Of a stretch of 53,669 nt of DNA, positions 26,066 to 34,844 are shown one piece after another. Below the pieces are notes generated by a model. That model saw nothing but the letters and a program-made list of their open reading frames with translations, made no database searches and was not told where the DNA came from. The position numbers were made by a program, and so were the translations under genes. Numbering within the stretch: the first letter of the stretch is position 1; every line of letters starts with the position of its first letter. The DNA comes from Acidovorax sp. Leaf78 (GTDB taxonomy: Bacteria > Pseudomonadota > Gammaproteobacteria > Burkholderiales > Burkholderiaceae_C): contig NZ_LMLZ01000007.1 of NCBI RefSeq assembly GCF_001422735.1, positions 1-53,669 on the forward strand, read 5' to 3'.

Positions 26066-26662
26066 ATGGACAAGCTCTCCGGTCTTCTTTCCCGCCCCAG
26101 CACCGCGGCCTCTGGCTGGCTGGCCCGTGCTGGCCTGCCCGCGCCACCGCTCGCCCAGGGCGTGGTGCACGCGCTGGAGCCCCTGGCCTCGCACCTGTTC
26201 GCCAGTGGCGTGGCTGCGCAATGGGCTGAACTCGACCCAGACCAAGCCTTTCAGGCCTGGTCTTCGCGCGGTGGCAGCGTGCGTGGTGACGCGGTGCTCG
26301 GCATCATCGGCAGCGGGCTGCATGCCCGGCTGCGCTGCTACAGCGCAGGCCCGGACGTGGCGCTGTTCATGCAGCGCGACTGGTCACCGGCGGGGGATGG
26401 CGCAGGCACGGCCGGCGCTACGCCTGCCATGGCGGTAGAGGGCGCATTCACGCTGGCACGCCTGCTGCAGGAGCGCGCCGCCGCAGCCCGCGCCGACGGC
26501 CGCTGGCCCGAGGGACGCACGCTGGTGCTGGTGGACGACGCCTTCGGCAGCCAGCCGCAGCGATGGGGCTGGACCCAACCCGGCCGCGCAGCGTCGCTGG
26601 ACGACCTGGCCGCCGACGGCGATGCCTACTTGTCGGCACTCGTGTCGGTGCGTGCGCTGTAA
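26066..26662 (+). CDS. Unknown protein between effector and chaperone
   Basis: 198 residues, starting MDKLSGLLSRPSTAASGWLA. No domain is recognised and there is no signal peptide or membrane segment. Trp/Gln-containing segments 'AAQWAELDPDQAFQAWSSRG' and 'RWGWTQPGRAASLDDL' stand out. It lies 88 bases after the effector and 70 bases before a chaperone gene, on the same strand, so it is probably part of the effector operon. A weak promoter-like match (GGAACG, 15 bases, TTGC, from 25990) precedes it. It may be a second secreted protein or an accessory chaperone; I cannot choose. Confidence 0.65.
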   Translation: MDKLSGLLSRPSTAASGWLARAGLPAPPLAQGVVHALEPLASHLFASGVAAQWAELDPDQAFQAWSSRGGSVRGDAVLGIIGSGLHARLRCYSAGPDVALFMQRDWSPAGDGAGTAGATPAMAVEGAFTLARLLQERAAAARADGRWPEGRTLVLVDDAFGSQPQRWGWTQPGRAASLDDLAADGDAYLSALVSVRAL

Positions 26663-26731
26663 CCAGGCCGTGCCGCTGCCGCCACCGGGCGAACGAAACC
26701 ACCTTTGAAGACAAGAAAGCGAGAGATTCCC

Positions 26732-27214
26732 ATGACCGACACCGCCGCAACGCGCAGTGCGCTGTTCGATGCCTTGCGCCAGGCCGCGGGCCTGTTCCCG
26801 GTCGAACTCGATGCACAGGGCGCTTGCACCCTGGCGTTCGACCAGATCGCCGTGCACCTGCAGCACGACGCCGCGGCCCATGCGCTCACCTGCTTTGCGG
26901 TGCTGGGCGCCGTGCCCTCCGCACGCCGCGAGGAAGTGATGGCCGCCATGCTGCGCGCCAACCGATTCTGGCGCGGCACCGGCGGCGCCACGCTGTCGCT
27001 GGATGAAAACGAACCGGCGTCGGTGCTGCTGACGCAGCGTTTCGATGAGCGGGTGCCGGGCGCACCTGCCGAGTTTGTGCAGGCGGTGGAACGCTTTGTG
27101 GACCATGCGCAGGATTGGTCCACCTTCCTGGGCGGCGAGCCGCAGGGCACGGCGGCGCAGTCGTTGACTGCGGAGGCTCAGGGTGGAATGGCCTTCTTCC
27201 ACCAGCGGGCGTGA
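26732..27214 (+). CDS. Probable T3SS class I chaperone (CesT fold)
   Basis: 160 residues from ATG 26732. 'TRSALFDALRQAAGLFPVEL' (helix), 'GACTLAFDQIAVHLQHDAAA' (strands), 'LTCFAVLGAVPSARREEVMA' and 'AMLRANRFWRGTGGATLSLD' match the CesT/SycE-type plan: helix, strands, helix, with the AN-x-FW-x-GTGGA segment typical of these chaperones. It follows the candidate effector and the unknown gene and most likely serves one of them. A strong hairpin (27273-27309) follows. Confidence 0.85.
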   Translation: MTDTAATRSALFDALRQAAGLFPVELDAQGACTLAFDQIAVHLQHDAAAHALTCFAVLGAVPSARREEVMAAMLRANRFWRGTGGATLSLDENEPASVLLTQRFDERVPGAPAEFVQAVERFVDHAQDWSTFLGGEPQGTAAQSLTAEAQGGMAFFHQRA

Positions 27215-27272
27215 AGCCCTGAAGACGAAATCGCCCCGAGCCCAGTCGCCCCGGGCCCCCCTGGATTGATTG

Positions 27273-27309
27273 ACGCAGTGGCAGCGCCCTGAGGGCGGTG
27301 CCACTGCGT
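27273..27309. terminator. Long palindromic hairpin between convergent genes
   Basis: Arms ACGCAGTGGCA (27273-27283) and TGCCACTGCGT (27299-27309) are perfectly complementary, with a second CGCCC/GGGCG stem inside. The structure lies between the plus-strand chaperone and the minus-strand sctF, so it can act in both directions. No strong T-run is present. Confidence 0.6.
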
Positions 27310-27317
27310 GCGCGCGC

Positions 27318-27557
27318 TCAGGCAGCCTTCTGGATCACGCCCTTCATCGCTTCGGACACTTCCTTGACGATGGTGCTCTGGATCTGGGTGAACATGGTCC
27401 ACTGCTGCACTTGCTGTTGCAGGCCGAGCAGCTCGCCGGTGCTGGGGCTGTCGCCCAGGCTGTTGATGGTGTTCTGCAGGTCGGCTTCGCGGCGCGAGGT
27501 GACTTGCGAGATGGAGCTGTTGATCGAGTTGAAAGTAATACCGCCGGTTGTCAGCAT
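27318..27557 (-). CDS. sctF: T3SS needle protein SctF
   Basis: 79 residues, the usual length for needle subunits (YscF/PrgI/BscF about 80-87). It is a two-helix hairpin: 'RREADLQNTINSLGDSPSTG' with a P-S-x turn, then 'LLGLQQQVQQWTMFTQIQST' and 'IVKEVSEAMKGVIQKAA'. The xPSxxxLLxLQ turn and QST(I)VK C-terminal helix are family hallmarks. It polymerises into the external needle. It lies after sctD and the YscE-like gene on the same strand, matching the yscD-E-F order. Confidence 0.92.
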   Translation of the reverse strand: MLTTGGITFNSINSSISQVTSRREADLQNTINSLGDSPSTGELLGLQQQVQQWTMFTQIQSTIVKEVSEAMKGVIQKAA

Positions 27558-27626
27558 GGGAAAGCTCCTGATTCAAGAAAGGGTGAACACGATGAAAAAA
27601 GGCATAACGGTGCCGTCGTGGCCCCT

Positions 27627-27881
27627 TCAGGGCGCGCGCACCGCCATTGTCAACACTTCACGCGCTGCTTGGCAAGCGTCCAGCACTGCCATCAGCGCGG
27701 GATAGTCCGCCGGGAGCACGCCGTCGGCCAGCACGGCGCGCATTCGCTGCTCCAGGGCGGCGATCCGGGCCAGCGCGTCGGCGCGGGCGACGTCGGCGTG
27801 GGGGCCGCGCAGTTGCGCCTCCAGTTCGCTGAGCGGCTCGTCGGGCGCTACCGGGTGGGCATCGGGCAGCAACAGCTTCAC
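27627..27881 (-). CDS. Small protein in YscE position (candidate needle co-chaperone)
   Basis: 84 residues with a GTG start at 27881 overlapping the sctD stop by 4 bases (GTGA). It is mostly helical: 'LSELEAQLRGPHADVARADA', 'ARIAALEQRMRAVL', 'ALMAVLDACQAAREVLTMAV'. Size, helical content and location between sctD and sctF match YscE/SsaE/PscE, which with YscG keeps the needle subunit unpolymerised before export. Sequence similarity is low in this family, so the call rests mainly on position. Confidence 0.7.
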   Translation of the reverse strand: MKLLLPDAHPVAPDEPLSELEAQLRGPHADVARADALARIAALEQRMRAVLADGVLPADYPALMAVLDACQAAREVLTMAVRAP

Positions 27882-29434
27882 CGCAGTACCACCAGGGAGC
27901 GCGGCCCGTCGAACACGATCCGGTCCGGCTCCACGGCCACCAGGCGCCAGCCCGCGTGCCGGCCGCCGGGCTGCAGCTTGGAGCCATCGCCCAGCACGAT
28001 ATAAGGCACTGCCCCGCCCACCACGCTGCGGATGCTGAAAGGCAACGGCGCTTTGCTGGCGTGTGCAGGCACCGCCGGCACCGCGGCCACGACCGGCGCG
28101 CGGCCGACCTCGCGCGCGCGCAGCACGAACGGTATGCCGGAGAGCGGCGTGGCGGCCCGCGCGAGCAGTGACTCCAGCCGCGACCTTTCCTGGCCGCCGA
28201 TCTCCAGCCCGATCACCATCTGCTCGCCGTCCCAGCGTGCCTCTGCGCCCGCGAAACCCGCGGTGCGCAGCCATTCCTGCACCGTGCCGCCCTGGGCGGA
28301 GGCCACGCGCAGGCCGTCCACGATCTCGATGCCCGGCGGCACGCGGGCGCGCACCAGAGCCAGCACCCTGTCGCGCTCGGCCGGTGCCATGACCAGGCCA
28401 TGTGCGCGAACCCGGCCTTCGCCCAGCAGTTCGAACCGCAGGGCCTGCGCGTCCGGCCCGCCCGCTTCGACCAGGTCGTCCATCAGATCGGACGCCGTGC
28501 GCACCGCCAGCGCGGGCGCGGGGCGGATGCCGGAAAGCCCTTCCGCCAGACGGTCAAGCTGCGCGATGTCTGCCACCCAGCCGCTGACCCGGGCGCCGCC
28601 TGTGGGCAGCGCCTCGATGCGCATGCGCAGGCCGGGGTCCACACGGGCGATGGCCAGCTGGATGTCGCGCAGCAGGCGCTGCTGGCTTTCGGCCCCGGCC
28701 GCCGCGGCACTGGCCTCCGAAGCCTCTGCGCCTTGGGCCGCGCGCTGGGCCCCCTGGCCCTTCAGCAACGACCAGAACACCGACAGCAGCAACGCCGCCA
28801 GCGCCAAGCCGATGATCAATGCCGGCTGCCACCGGCGGCGCGCCTTGGGCGACGACGCGGCGCCTGCGGCCACACCCGCGCCGGTGCGCACCGCGGCGTC
28901 CACCGCACGCCCGCCCTGCTCCAATGCTTGGTGTTGGCCGTGCTGTGGATCGGCCGCGTCGTTCTGTGGAATGACAGCCAGCATCGGGTCGCCGGTGCCG
29001 GAGGCCTGCGTTGGCGAGCCGCCGTTGGCCGCCGTCACACTGGTTCCTGCGGCGGTTTTGTCAGCGGTTGCAGCCGCACCAGCCGCATCCACATGGCCGT
29101 GCGGCACGGCCTGCCAGGCGGCGTCCGCCGCGCTGACCGTGATCGCCACCTGCCCCAGGTAGGCTACGGCACCCCAGGGCTGCTCGGACACCCAGGAGGA
29201 AGCGGGATCTGCCGGCGGGGCATCGGCCGGTGCCTGCGCCTCCGGCGGCGATGACCGCACCCACCAGCGGCCCATGGCAATCTGTACCCAGGCGCCCATG
29301 TCGGAGGGCAGGTCCAGGTCGGTCAGGATGAGGTCGCAACCGTCGTCCGCCCCCATGCGCTCGCCGCCCGCCAGGGGTGCGCGCGCCCCGGCGTGCCGGC
29401 CGGTCAGGATGCGCAGTTCTGCCGTGGCGCTCAT
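27878..29434 (-). CDS. sctD: T3SS inner-membrane ring protein SctD
   Basis: 518 residues from ATG 29434. The N-terminal cytoplasmic domain 'ELRILTGRHAGARAPLAGGE' resembles the FHA-like domain of YscD/PrgH. A single membrane segment, 'PALIIGLALAALLLSVFWSLL' (around 200-225), is followed by a periplasmic part with ring-building repeats, e.g. 'RVSGWVADIAQLDRLAEGL' and 'VRAHGLVMAPAERDRVLALV'. It is longer than YscD (about 420), due to an Ala/Thr-rich stretch before the membrane segment. It forms the outer inner-membrane ring with SctJ. Its stop overlaps the next gene. Confidence 0.9.
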   Translation of the reverse strand: MSATAELRILTGRHAGARAPLAGGERMGADDGCDLILTDLDLPSDMGAWVQIAMGRWWVRSSPPEAQAPADAPPADPASSWVSEQPWGAVAYLGQVAITVSAADAAWQAVPHGHVDAAGAAATADKTAAGTSVTAANGGSPTQASGTGDPMLAVIPQNDAADPQHGQHQALEQGGRAVDAAVRTGAGVAAGAASSPKARRRWQPALIIGLALAALLLSVFWSLLKGQGAQRAAQGAEASEASAAAAGAESQQRLLRDIQLAIARVDPGLRMRIEALPTGGARVSGWVADIAQLDRLAEGLSGIRPAPALAVRTASDLMDDLVEAGGPDAQALRFELLGEGRVRAHGLVMAPAERDRVLALVRARVPPGIEIVDGLRVASAQGGTVQEWLRTAGFAGAEARWDGEQMVIGLEIGGQERSRLESLLARAATPLSGIPFVLRAREVGRAPVVAAVPAVPAHASKAPLPFSIRSVVGGAVPYIVLGDGSKLQPGGRHAGWRLVAVEPDRIVFDGPRSLVVLR

Positions 29435-29580
29435 CGTGCGCCTCCGGCGGCCGACGCCCGCGCTGCACGCCGGGCAGCCGCCGGGCAATTAATCCGCGCG
29501 GGTTGGCAGGGCGGCCCATACAATGCGCCGTTCCCGGTTTTCTCCCTCATTTCACCCCTCACCCCCGAAGGACTGCGTCC

Positions 29581-29913
29581 ATGAATCTCGAACAGGAACG
29601 CCGCAATGACATCCTCATCCTGCGTCCCCGTGGCCGTCTGGACAGCAGCAGTTCGCCAGAACTCGAACGCGTGGTGACCGAGCAGCTCGACACGGGCATC
29701 CAGCGCCTGGTGTTCGACCTCTCGGCCCTGGACTACATCAGCTCCGCCGGCCTGCGCGTCGTGCTGCTGGCGGGCAAGAAGCTGCGCACCACCAAGGGCA
29801 AGCTGGTGCTCGTGGGCCTGCGCGACATGGTGCGCGAGGTGTTCGACATGAGCGGCTTCCTGACCCTGTTTGCCGTGACTGCCACGCTGGACGAAGGCCT
29901 CGCCAAGGTGTAA
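29581..29913 (+). CDS. STAS-domain anti-anti-sigma factor (RsbV/BtrV-like)
   Basis: 110 residues, a single STAS domain from MNLEQERRNDILILRPRGRL to the end. The phosphorylation site lies in 'LDYISSAGLRVVLL'; the serine equivalent to the SpoIIAA site is S54 (or S55). Unphosphorylated, it would bind the RsbW-like kinase (13638). The phosphatase at 16949 would reactivate it. It lies alone on the plus strand between divergent sctD and the end of sctV. A dispersed repeat with a 10-bp stem follows 38 bases after the stop. Confidence 0.92.
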   Translation: MNLEQERRNDILILRPRGRLDSSSSPELERVVTEQLDTGIQRLVFDLSALDYISSAGLRVVLLAGKKLRTTKGKLVLVGLRDMVREVFDMSGFLTLFAVTATLDEGLAKV

Positions 29914-29937
29914 CGCCGACGGGGCGTTCAATTTGAA

Positions 29938-29991
29938 GAAAAAATAGGCCCTACCGCTTGCTGGACAAGCGGTAGCAGCTATGAATTCAGG
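29938..29991 (+). repeat. Dispersed palindromic repeat, copy 3 (best-preserved stem)
   Basis: AAAAATAGGCC then a perfect 10-bp stem CTACCGCTTG (29951-29960) / CAAGCGGTAG (29966-29975) with loop CTGGA, then CAGCTATGAATT. Copies 1, 2 and 4 share the same flanks. Elements of this form are familiar in Comamonadaceae genomes. Placed between convergent genes, it may also terminate transcription. Confidence 0.75.
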
Positions 29992-30017
29992 AGCATCGCT
30001 CCAGGGTCGGCTTCCGC

Positions 30018-32138
30018 TCACAGGTCGATCCTCGCGAGCGGCTGGATGTTGATCTCCTGGGTCAGCTCCTGGTAGGACAGCACGGGCAGGTCGTACAGGT
30101 CCTGCTCGATCATCTTGCGCATGTAGCGCCGGATGTCCATGGAAGTGAGCAGCACCGGGCGCTGCGCGTTGCCGCCGATGTCGCCCACCGCCTTCTTGAT
30201 GTTCTCCACCAGCCGCTTGCTCACCGCCGGGTCCAGCGACAGGTAGCTGCCCGCTGACGTCTGGCGCACCGCGCCGCGCACGGTGTCTTCGATGCTGGGC
30301 GCCAGCAGGTAGGCGGGCAGGATGTTCTGCCCGCTCGAATACTTGTAGCTGATGTGCCGCTTGAGGGTGGAGCGCACGTACTCGGTCAGCAGCACCGAGT
30401 CTTTTTCCTTCTGGCCCCATTCGATCAGCGACTCCAGGATGGCGCGCAGGTTGCGCACGGAGATGTCCTCGGACACCAGCCGCTGCAGGATTTCGGCGAT
30501 CTTCTGGATCGGCAGGACCCGGGTGGACTCCTTGACCAGATCGGGGAAGCGGCCCTCCATCGCGCTCAGCAAAAAGCGGGTTTCCTGGATGCCGATGAAG
30601 TCGGCAGAGTACTTCTTGAGCACGAACGCCAGGTGGTACGTCAGCACCTGGCTGGGGTCCATGAACGGAATGCCCGCACGCGACAGCGGCTCGCGCAGTT
30701 GGTCGCCCACCCACAGGGTGGGGATGTGCGGCAGGAACTTGCGGTCTTCCTCGTAGGGAATCTGCAGCGCATCCAGGTTGCTCAGGCTTTCGCGCACCAG
30801 CAGGTAGCCGGGGCGCAGGCGGCCCTGCGACACCGGCACTTCGGACAGCAGGATGTTGTAGCTCTCGGGCGGCAGGGATTCGTTGAAGCGCAGCTGGATG
30901 CCCGGGAACGGCACGCCCAGGTCGAAATACAGAGCCCGGCGGATCTTGAGCAGCTCGTCGTTGAGGATGCCGGCGTCAAAACTGGTCTGCAGCCCCGCGG
31001 CCACATCCATCAACAAGGGCACCGTGGGTGCGAACTCGTCGCTGCCGTCCGATGCCTTGGGCTTGGTGCGCGCCTCGCCCGCAGGCTGCATGGCGGGCAC
31101 CTCGGTGACCTCGCCGGTTTTTTCGTCCACCACGCGCCGGGTGCCGCGCAGGATGGTGAAGCCGATGGTGCCAATGACCACCGCCAGAATCAGGAACACC
31201 GGCAGCGGCATGCCGGGGATCAGCCCCATGCCCAGCGCCACGGCCGCAGCGATCAGCAGTGCGCGGGGCTGCGCCAGCACTTGCTGGCCGATGTCCTTGC
31301 CGACGTTGGAGGGGCCGTCGCCCGTCTGCACGCGCGTCACGATCATGCCGGCGCAGATGGCGATGAACAGCGCCGGGATCTGCGCGATCAGGCCGTCGCC
31401 GATGGTCAGCACGGAGTAGGTCTTCATCGCGTCCGCAGCGGTCATGCCGCGCTGCGTGGTGCCGATGACGATGCCGCCCAGCAGGTTCACTGCCACGATG
31501 ATCAGGCCGGCGATGGCGTCGCCCTTGACGAACTTCATCGCGCCGTCCATGGCGCCGTAGAGCTGGCTTTCCTTCTCGACGATGTTGCGGCGGCGCTTGG
31601 CCTCGTCCATGTCGATGGTGCCCGCGCGCATGTCGCCGTCGATGGACATCTGCTTGCCGGGCATGGCGTCGAGCGAGAAGCGCGCCGCCACTTCGGCCAC
31701 GCGCTCCGCGCCCTTGGTGATCACCACGAACTGCACGATGGTCAGGATCAGGAACACCACCAGGCCCACCACCAGGTTGCCGCCCACCACGAAGTTGCCG
31801 AACGTGAAGATGATGTGGCCCGCGTCGCCCTGCAGCAGGATCAGGCGGGTGGTGGCGATCGAGATGCCCAGGCGAAACAGCGTGGTCACCAGCAGCACCG
31901 ACGGAAACGACGAGAACGCCAGCGGCGACGGCAGGTACATGGCCACCATCAGCAAGATGGCCGAGATCGTCATGTTGATGCCGATGAGCGCGTCCACCAG
32001 CCAGGTCGGCAGGGGCAGGATCATCATGAAGATCACCGCCACCAGGAAGAACGCCAGGATCAGGTCGTTGCGGCTGGTGAGTATCTGGACGAAGCGCTGC
32101 AGGCGGGCGAACGGGGAGAACGAAGCAGTCTGGGACAT
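30018..32138 (-). CDS. sctV: T3SS export gate protein SctV
   Basis: 706 residues from ATG 32138 (a TTG start 12 bases earlier touches the previous stop and is less likely). The N-terminal half has about eight membrane helices with family blocks '[20 protein letters not shown]', '[20 protein letters not shown]', '[20 protein letters not shown]' (the FHIPEP signature) and '[20 protein letters not shown]'. The C-terminal cytoplasmic half forms the nonameric ring. It drives export with the proton motive force. Its upstream neighbours are the sctY-like and sctX genes, as in Yersinia (yscX-yscY-yscV). Confidence 0.97.
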   Translation of the reverse strand: MSQTASFSPFARLQRFVQILTSRNDLILAFFLVAVIFMMILPLPTWLVDALIGINMTISAILLMVAMYLPSPLAFSSFPSVLLVTTLFRLGISIATTRLILLQGDAGHIIFTFGNFVVGGNLVVGLVVFLILTIVQFVVITKGAERVAEVAARFSLDAMPGKQMSIDGDMRAGTIDMDEAKRRRNIVEKESQLYGAMDGAMKFVKGDAIAGLIIVAVNLLGGIVIGTTQRGMTAADAMKTYSVLTIGDGLIAQIPALFIAICAGMIVTRVQTGDGPSNVGKDIGQQVLAQPRALLIAAAVALGMGLIPGMPLPVFLILAVVIGTIGFTILRGTRRVVDEKTGEVTEVPAMQPAGEARTKPKASDGSDEFAPTVPLLMDVAAGLQTSFDAGILNDELLKIRRALYFDLGVPFPGIQLRFNESLPPESYNILLSEVPVSQGRLRPGYLLVRESLSNLDALQIPYEEDRKFLPHIPTLWVGDQLREPLSRAGIPFMDPSQVLTYHLAFVLKKYSADFIGIQETRFLLSAMEGRFPDLVKESTRVLPIQKIAEILQRLVSEDISVRNLRAILESLIEWGQKEKDSVLLTEYVRSTLKRHISYKYSSGQNILPAYLLAPSIEDTVRGAVRQTSAGSYLSLDPAVSKRLVENIKKAVGDIGGNAQRPVLLTSMDIRRYMRKMIEQDLYDLPVLSYQELTQEINIQPLARIDL

Positions 32139-32150
32139 GGTGGAATGCAA

Positions 32151-32579
32151 TCAGCGCCCGGTGGGCGCGGTCTCCGGGGTGGGCTCTGCAGCGTTGCGCT
32201 GTGCGACGAAGGCACGCATCGCAGCCGCCGCTTCGTCGCGGCGGTCCAGCGCATGCAAGGCCTGGGCGCGCACAAGATGAAAGGAAGCGTCCATGGCGCC
32301 CAGCAGCGCCAGTTGCTCTAGGGTGTTCAGGGCCCGCTGGGGTTTGGCCGAGCGCACCTGGGCCAGTGCCAGCGACAGCAGGGCCCGGGGATCTTCGGGC
32401 GCCAGGATGTTGCGGGCGGCCAGCAGCACGGCCGCCTTGTCGGGCAGGCCGTTTTGCAGGTACACGAAGGCCAGCAGGTCCATCAGTTCGATGGTTGCCG
32501 CCGGGACTGCACCAGAAGGCTCGGTGCTCGCCGTTGCTGCTGCCACTGCTGCTGATGCTTCAGATGCCATGTGCGCCAT
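32151..32579 (-). CDS. sctY: T3SS chaperone SctY (YscY-like TPR protein)
   Basis: 142 residues. TPR-like helical pairs: 'ELMDLLAFVYLQNGLPDKAA', 'ARNILAPEDPRALLSLALAQ', 'RALNTLEQLALLGAMDASFH' and 'AQALHALDRRDEAAAAMRAF'. It lies between sctX and sctV. YscY binds YscX and this pair is needed for export in Ysc systems. Start ATG 32579 shares one base with the sctX stop. The N-terminal 25 residues are Ala/Thr-rich; ATG at codon 4 is an alternative. Confidence 0.88.
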   Translation of the reverse strand: MAHMASEASAAVAAATASTEPSGAVPAATIELMDLLAFVYLQNGLPDKAAVLLAARNILAPEDPRALLSLALAQVRSAKPQRALNTLEQLALLGAMDASFHLVRAQALHALDRRDEAAAAMRAFVAQRNAAEPTPETAPTGR

Positions 32580-33010
32580 CAGCCCTGGTAGAGGGCGCTG
32601 CGGTACATCTGCACCAGGTCACGCAGTCCCACTTCTTCGGTCAGCAAGCGGGTGGCGCGGTTGAGCACGCGCAGCTCGTCGTCGCGCCCCTGGGCGGGCG
32701 CCTCGGTGCCGGCAGGCGACTGCCACTGGGCTGCCGCGTCACGCAGTTGCTGCAGCGTGTTGTCCAGCGCCTCGCGAAACCGCGAAGGAACCAGCAGATC
32801 GCGGTTGGCGATCTGCGGGCGGGTGGCCGTGTCGAGGAAGTCGTCGATGGAGGGCTTGTCCAGCAAGGTCGACAGCTGGGCGCGCGAGCCCACGTCGGGC
32901 GGGGCAGATTCACCGCGTTCGGGCAGCATGGCCTGCGCATCCTGCTGGGCGTAGGTAATGCTGTCGATGCCCCGGTCAAACATCAGACCGCTGATTCTCA
33001 TATCCGTCAT
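32579..33010 (-). CDS. sctX: T3SS early substrate SctX (YscX-like)
   Basis: 143 residues from ATG 33010 (second ATG at 33001). Blocks 'MRISGLMFDRGIDSITYAQQ', 'LDKPSIDDFLDTATRPQIAN', 'RDLLVPSRFREALDNTLQQL' and 'LRDLVQMYRSALYQG' match the YscX family, especially the R-x-L-x-P-x-x-F motif and the conserved C-terminus. SctX is present only in Ysc/Bsc/PscX-type systems and is itself secreted. A promoter-like motif lies 53 bases upstream, inside a 154-base gap after the SycN-like gene. Confidence 0.92.
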   Translation of the reverse strand: MTDMRISGLMFDRGIDSITYAQQDAQAMLPERGESAPPDVGSRAQLSTLLDKPSIDDFLDTATRPQIANRDLLVPSRFREALDNTLQQLRDAAAQWQSPAGTEAPAQGRDDELRVLNRATRLLTEEVGLRDLVQMYRSALYQG

Positions 33011-33063
33011 ACAGCATGCTCCCAGAAGATTCGCAGGGTGCGGGCGCAGCCTTGCGTGTTTCA

Positions 33064-33088
33064 GTAACCGCGCGCACCGGGAAGTTCC
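33064..33088 (-). promoter_or_regulatory. Candidate ECF-sigma promoter for sctX-sctY-sctV
   Basis: Minus strand: GGAACT (33088-33083), exactly 15 bases, TTAC (33067-33064), then TGAAAC. It ends 53 bases before the sctX ATG in a non-coding gap, which supports a separate sctXYV transcript. Confidence 0.65.
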
Positions 33089-33164
33089 ATGGCGCGCGCA
33101 GTTTAGTTGTGCCGATGCGCCCCGGTGGTGGCCTTCTGCCGCTTGCGAGTTCGCACGCGCGCGG

Positions 33165-33548
33165 TCAGCGGCTACCGCCCAGGTCGGCCTGCCACTGGCG
33201 CAGAAACTCCGAAGCCTCCCGAATGCGGCGGGCGCTGACGCCGTCGGCCGCGAACCGGGTGGCCAGCACCAGCCAGTCGCCGGACGGCAGGCTGCGCAGG
33301 CCCACCTGCACGGGCTGGGCGGCATCGCGGGCATCGCCCGCCTGCTTCATGGCGCGCAAAAGCAGCGCAGCAATGTCGTACCGCACCGGTTCGGCCCAGT
33401 GCACCACCACCTCCTCGCCCTGCTGGGCAACCCCCAGCAGCGCGCCCGACTCCAGACGCAGCTGCACGCCCCCGTCCGGGCCGCTCTCCAGCGTGGGCAG
33501 GCCGATATCGCGGCCGAAATCGGCCAGCGCCTGTTGCAAATGCGCCAT
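33165..33548 (-). CDS. T3SS chaperone, SycN-like
   Basis: 127 residues from ATG 33548. The pattern 'ALADFGRDIGLPTLESGPDG', then 'VQLRLESGALLGVAQQGEEV', 'VHWAEPVRYDIAALLLRAMK' and a last helix 'REASEFLRQWQADL' parallels Yersinia SycN, which with YscB serves YopN. It is placed directly after sctW (2-base gap), as expected for a gatekeeper chaperone. An AGGAGGAC ribosome site lies inside the end of sctW. No YscB-like partner is next to it. Confidence 0.83.
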   Translation of the reverse strand: MAHLQQALADFGRDIGLPTLESGPDGGVQLRLESGALLGVAQQGEEVVVHWAEPVRYDIAALLLRAMKQAGDARDAAQPVQVGLRSLPSGDWLVLATRFAADGVSARRIREASEFLRQWQADLGGSR

Positions 33549-33550
33549 GG

Positions 33551-34654
33551 TCAGTAGTCCTCCTTGTCGATGGCGGCGTCCAGCGCATCCTGCACCGCCT
33601 GAAAAATCGTCTGCCGCTGGTCCCCGTCCACGAACACCTTGACTGGCATGTCCCGCACCAGCAGCTTCACCCCCGTGAGGAAATGGATCTGCGCCTCCAC
33701 CCCGGTGGCGCCGAACTTCTCGGCCAGCGCGGTGAACCGCGCACCCGACACCCATTTTTCGGCGCTGATGCCCACCAGGTCCTGCATCAGTGCGACCGGC
33801 GTGCCGGTGAGCGGGCCGTGCTGTTCGCTGATCTTGGCGTGCAGCTCGCGGCTGGCATCGAGCACCGTCGAGGCCACCCCCAGGTGGTACAGGTCCTGCA
33901 CCAGGTTTTGCAGCCGCGTGGGGTCGGCCGAGGGCCGGGCGGCTGCCAGGTCCTGGCCCAGCGCCTGGGTCAGGCGTGCCAATCCGGCCGCAAAGTCGCT
34001 GTCGCCAAAACGCTCCAGCGCCAGCTTCAGGGTGCCCGCCAGCGACGGGTTGCCCAGCACCACGTCGCGGTAGGTGGACTGGAACTGCGCCACATCGGCA
34101 TGGCCCCGTGCACCCTCCTGCGCCGTGCCGATGGTGTTGACATCGGCCCGCATGCGCGGCCCGTGCTCCATCTCCAGGTCGTCCAGGGCCTCGCGCAGCG
34201 CGTCCAGCACCTCGGCCGGCGCACCTTCGCGCTCGCCCTGGTGCAGCGCGTACTGCAGCGCCATGAACTGCTCGGTGGGCCCCTGGAAGGCCTGCTTGGC
34301 CTGGGCTGCGGGGTCGCCCTGGCCGGACAGCATCCGCTTGGCCAGTTGCACCAGTTGCTCGGGGTCCTCGAAGGCCTGGGCCGCCTCCATGTAGGCCGTG
34401 ATGGCCTCGGGGCTCATCAGCTCCATGGGCCGGGTGGCCTCCTTCTTGCGTTCGGAGGCGTGCTTGGTCTCGGCCTTTTCCGAATGGTGCAGGCTGATTT
34501 CTTCCGCCGCGTCGGCCAGCACGGACAGCCCGTCGTCCACATGGATCTGCTGGCCGGCGTACTGCCCGGCCAAAGCCTGGCCCCCGCCCTGCAGCCCGCC
34601 GCGCAACGACATGCTGTCAAAAGACGGGGTGTTGAACGATTCGATTCTGGACAT
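33551..34654 (-). CDS. sctW: T3SS gatekeeper SctW (YopN-TyeA fusion type)
   Basis: 367 residues, the length of fused YopN+TyeA proteins (MxiC/BopN type). The N-terminus is Ser/Gly-rich and unstructured (secretion signal region): MSRIESFNTPSFDSMSLRGG. Helical YopN repeats run from about residue 60 to 260. The C-terminal 90 residues look TyeA-like: 'LVGISAEKWVSGARFTALAE' and 'QIHFLTGVKLLVRDMPVKVF', ending 'RQTIFQAVQDALDAAIDKED'. It blocks premature effector release and senses host contact. It is divergent from the long structural operon, with a candidate sigma site for each. Confidence 0.92.
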   Translation of the reverse strand: MSRIESFNTPSFDSMSLRGGLQGGGQALAGQYAGQQIHVDDGLSVLADAAEEISLHHSEKAETKHASERKKEATRPMELMSPEAITAYMEAAQAFEDPEQLVQLAKRMLSGQGDPAAQAKQAFQGPTEQFMALQYALHQGEREGAPAEVLDALREALDDLEMEHGPRMRADVNTIGTAQEGARGHADVAQFQSTYRDVVLGNPSLAGTLKLALERFGDSDFAAGLARLTQALGQDLAAARPSADPTRLQNLVQDLYHLGVASTVLDASRELHAKISEQHGPLTGTPVALMQDLVGISAEKWVSGARFTALAEKFGATGVEAQIHFLTGVKLLVRDMPVKVFVDGDQRQTIFQAVQDALDAAIDKEDY

Positions 34655-34698
34655 AGGGAATTCTCTTATGGGCTCGCGCGCATGGCACCCCTGGGTGG

Positions 34699-34723
34699 GT
34701 AACAGCTGGCGCCATCGGGTTCC
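34699..34723 (-). promoter_or_regulatory. Candidate ECF-sigma promoter for sctW
   Basis: Minus strand: GGAACC (34723-34718), 15 bases, TTAC (34702-34699) followed by CCACC, ending 45 bases before the sctW ATG. Confidence 0.68.
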
Positions 34724-34757
34724 CTGCCAGGCCTGCCGAAAATTTCTGCGCGACCGT

Positions 34758-34787
34758 GGAACCGGACCCGCGGGGTGGTTACTTACC
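34758..34787 (+). promoter_or_regulatory. Candidate ECF-sigma promoter for the long T3SS structural operon
   Basis: GGAACC (34758-34763), 15 bases, TTACTTACC (34779-34787), ending 57 bases before ATG 34845. It is back to back with the sctW site, 34 bases apart. This is the only motif copy ahead of the 17-kb plus-strand operon apart from one overlapping sctT. Confidence 0.7.
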
Positions 34788-34844
34788 CGGTGTCGTGCGG
34801 CTCATTTCGCACCACCACCGCCCAATATCAACAGGAGTTTCGAA

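Noticed and set aside
30354..32321. Long plus-strand frame opposite sctV
   Set aside because: It is the antisense of the well-supported sctV gene, with low-complexity His/Gln/Arg content.
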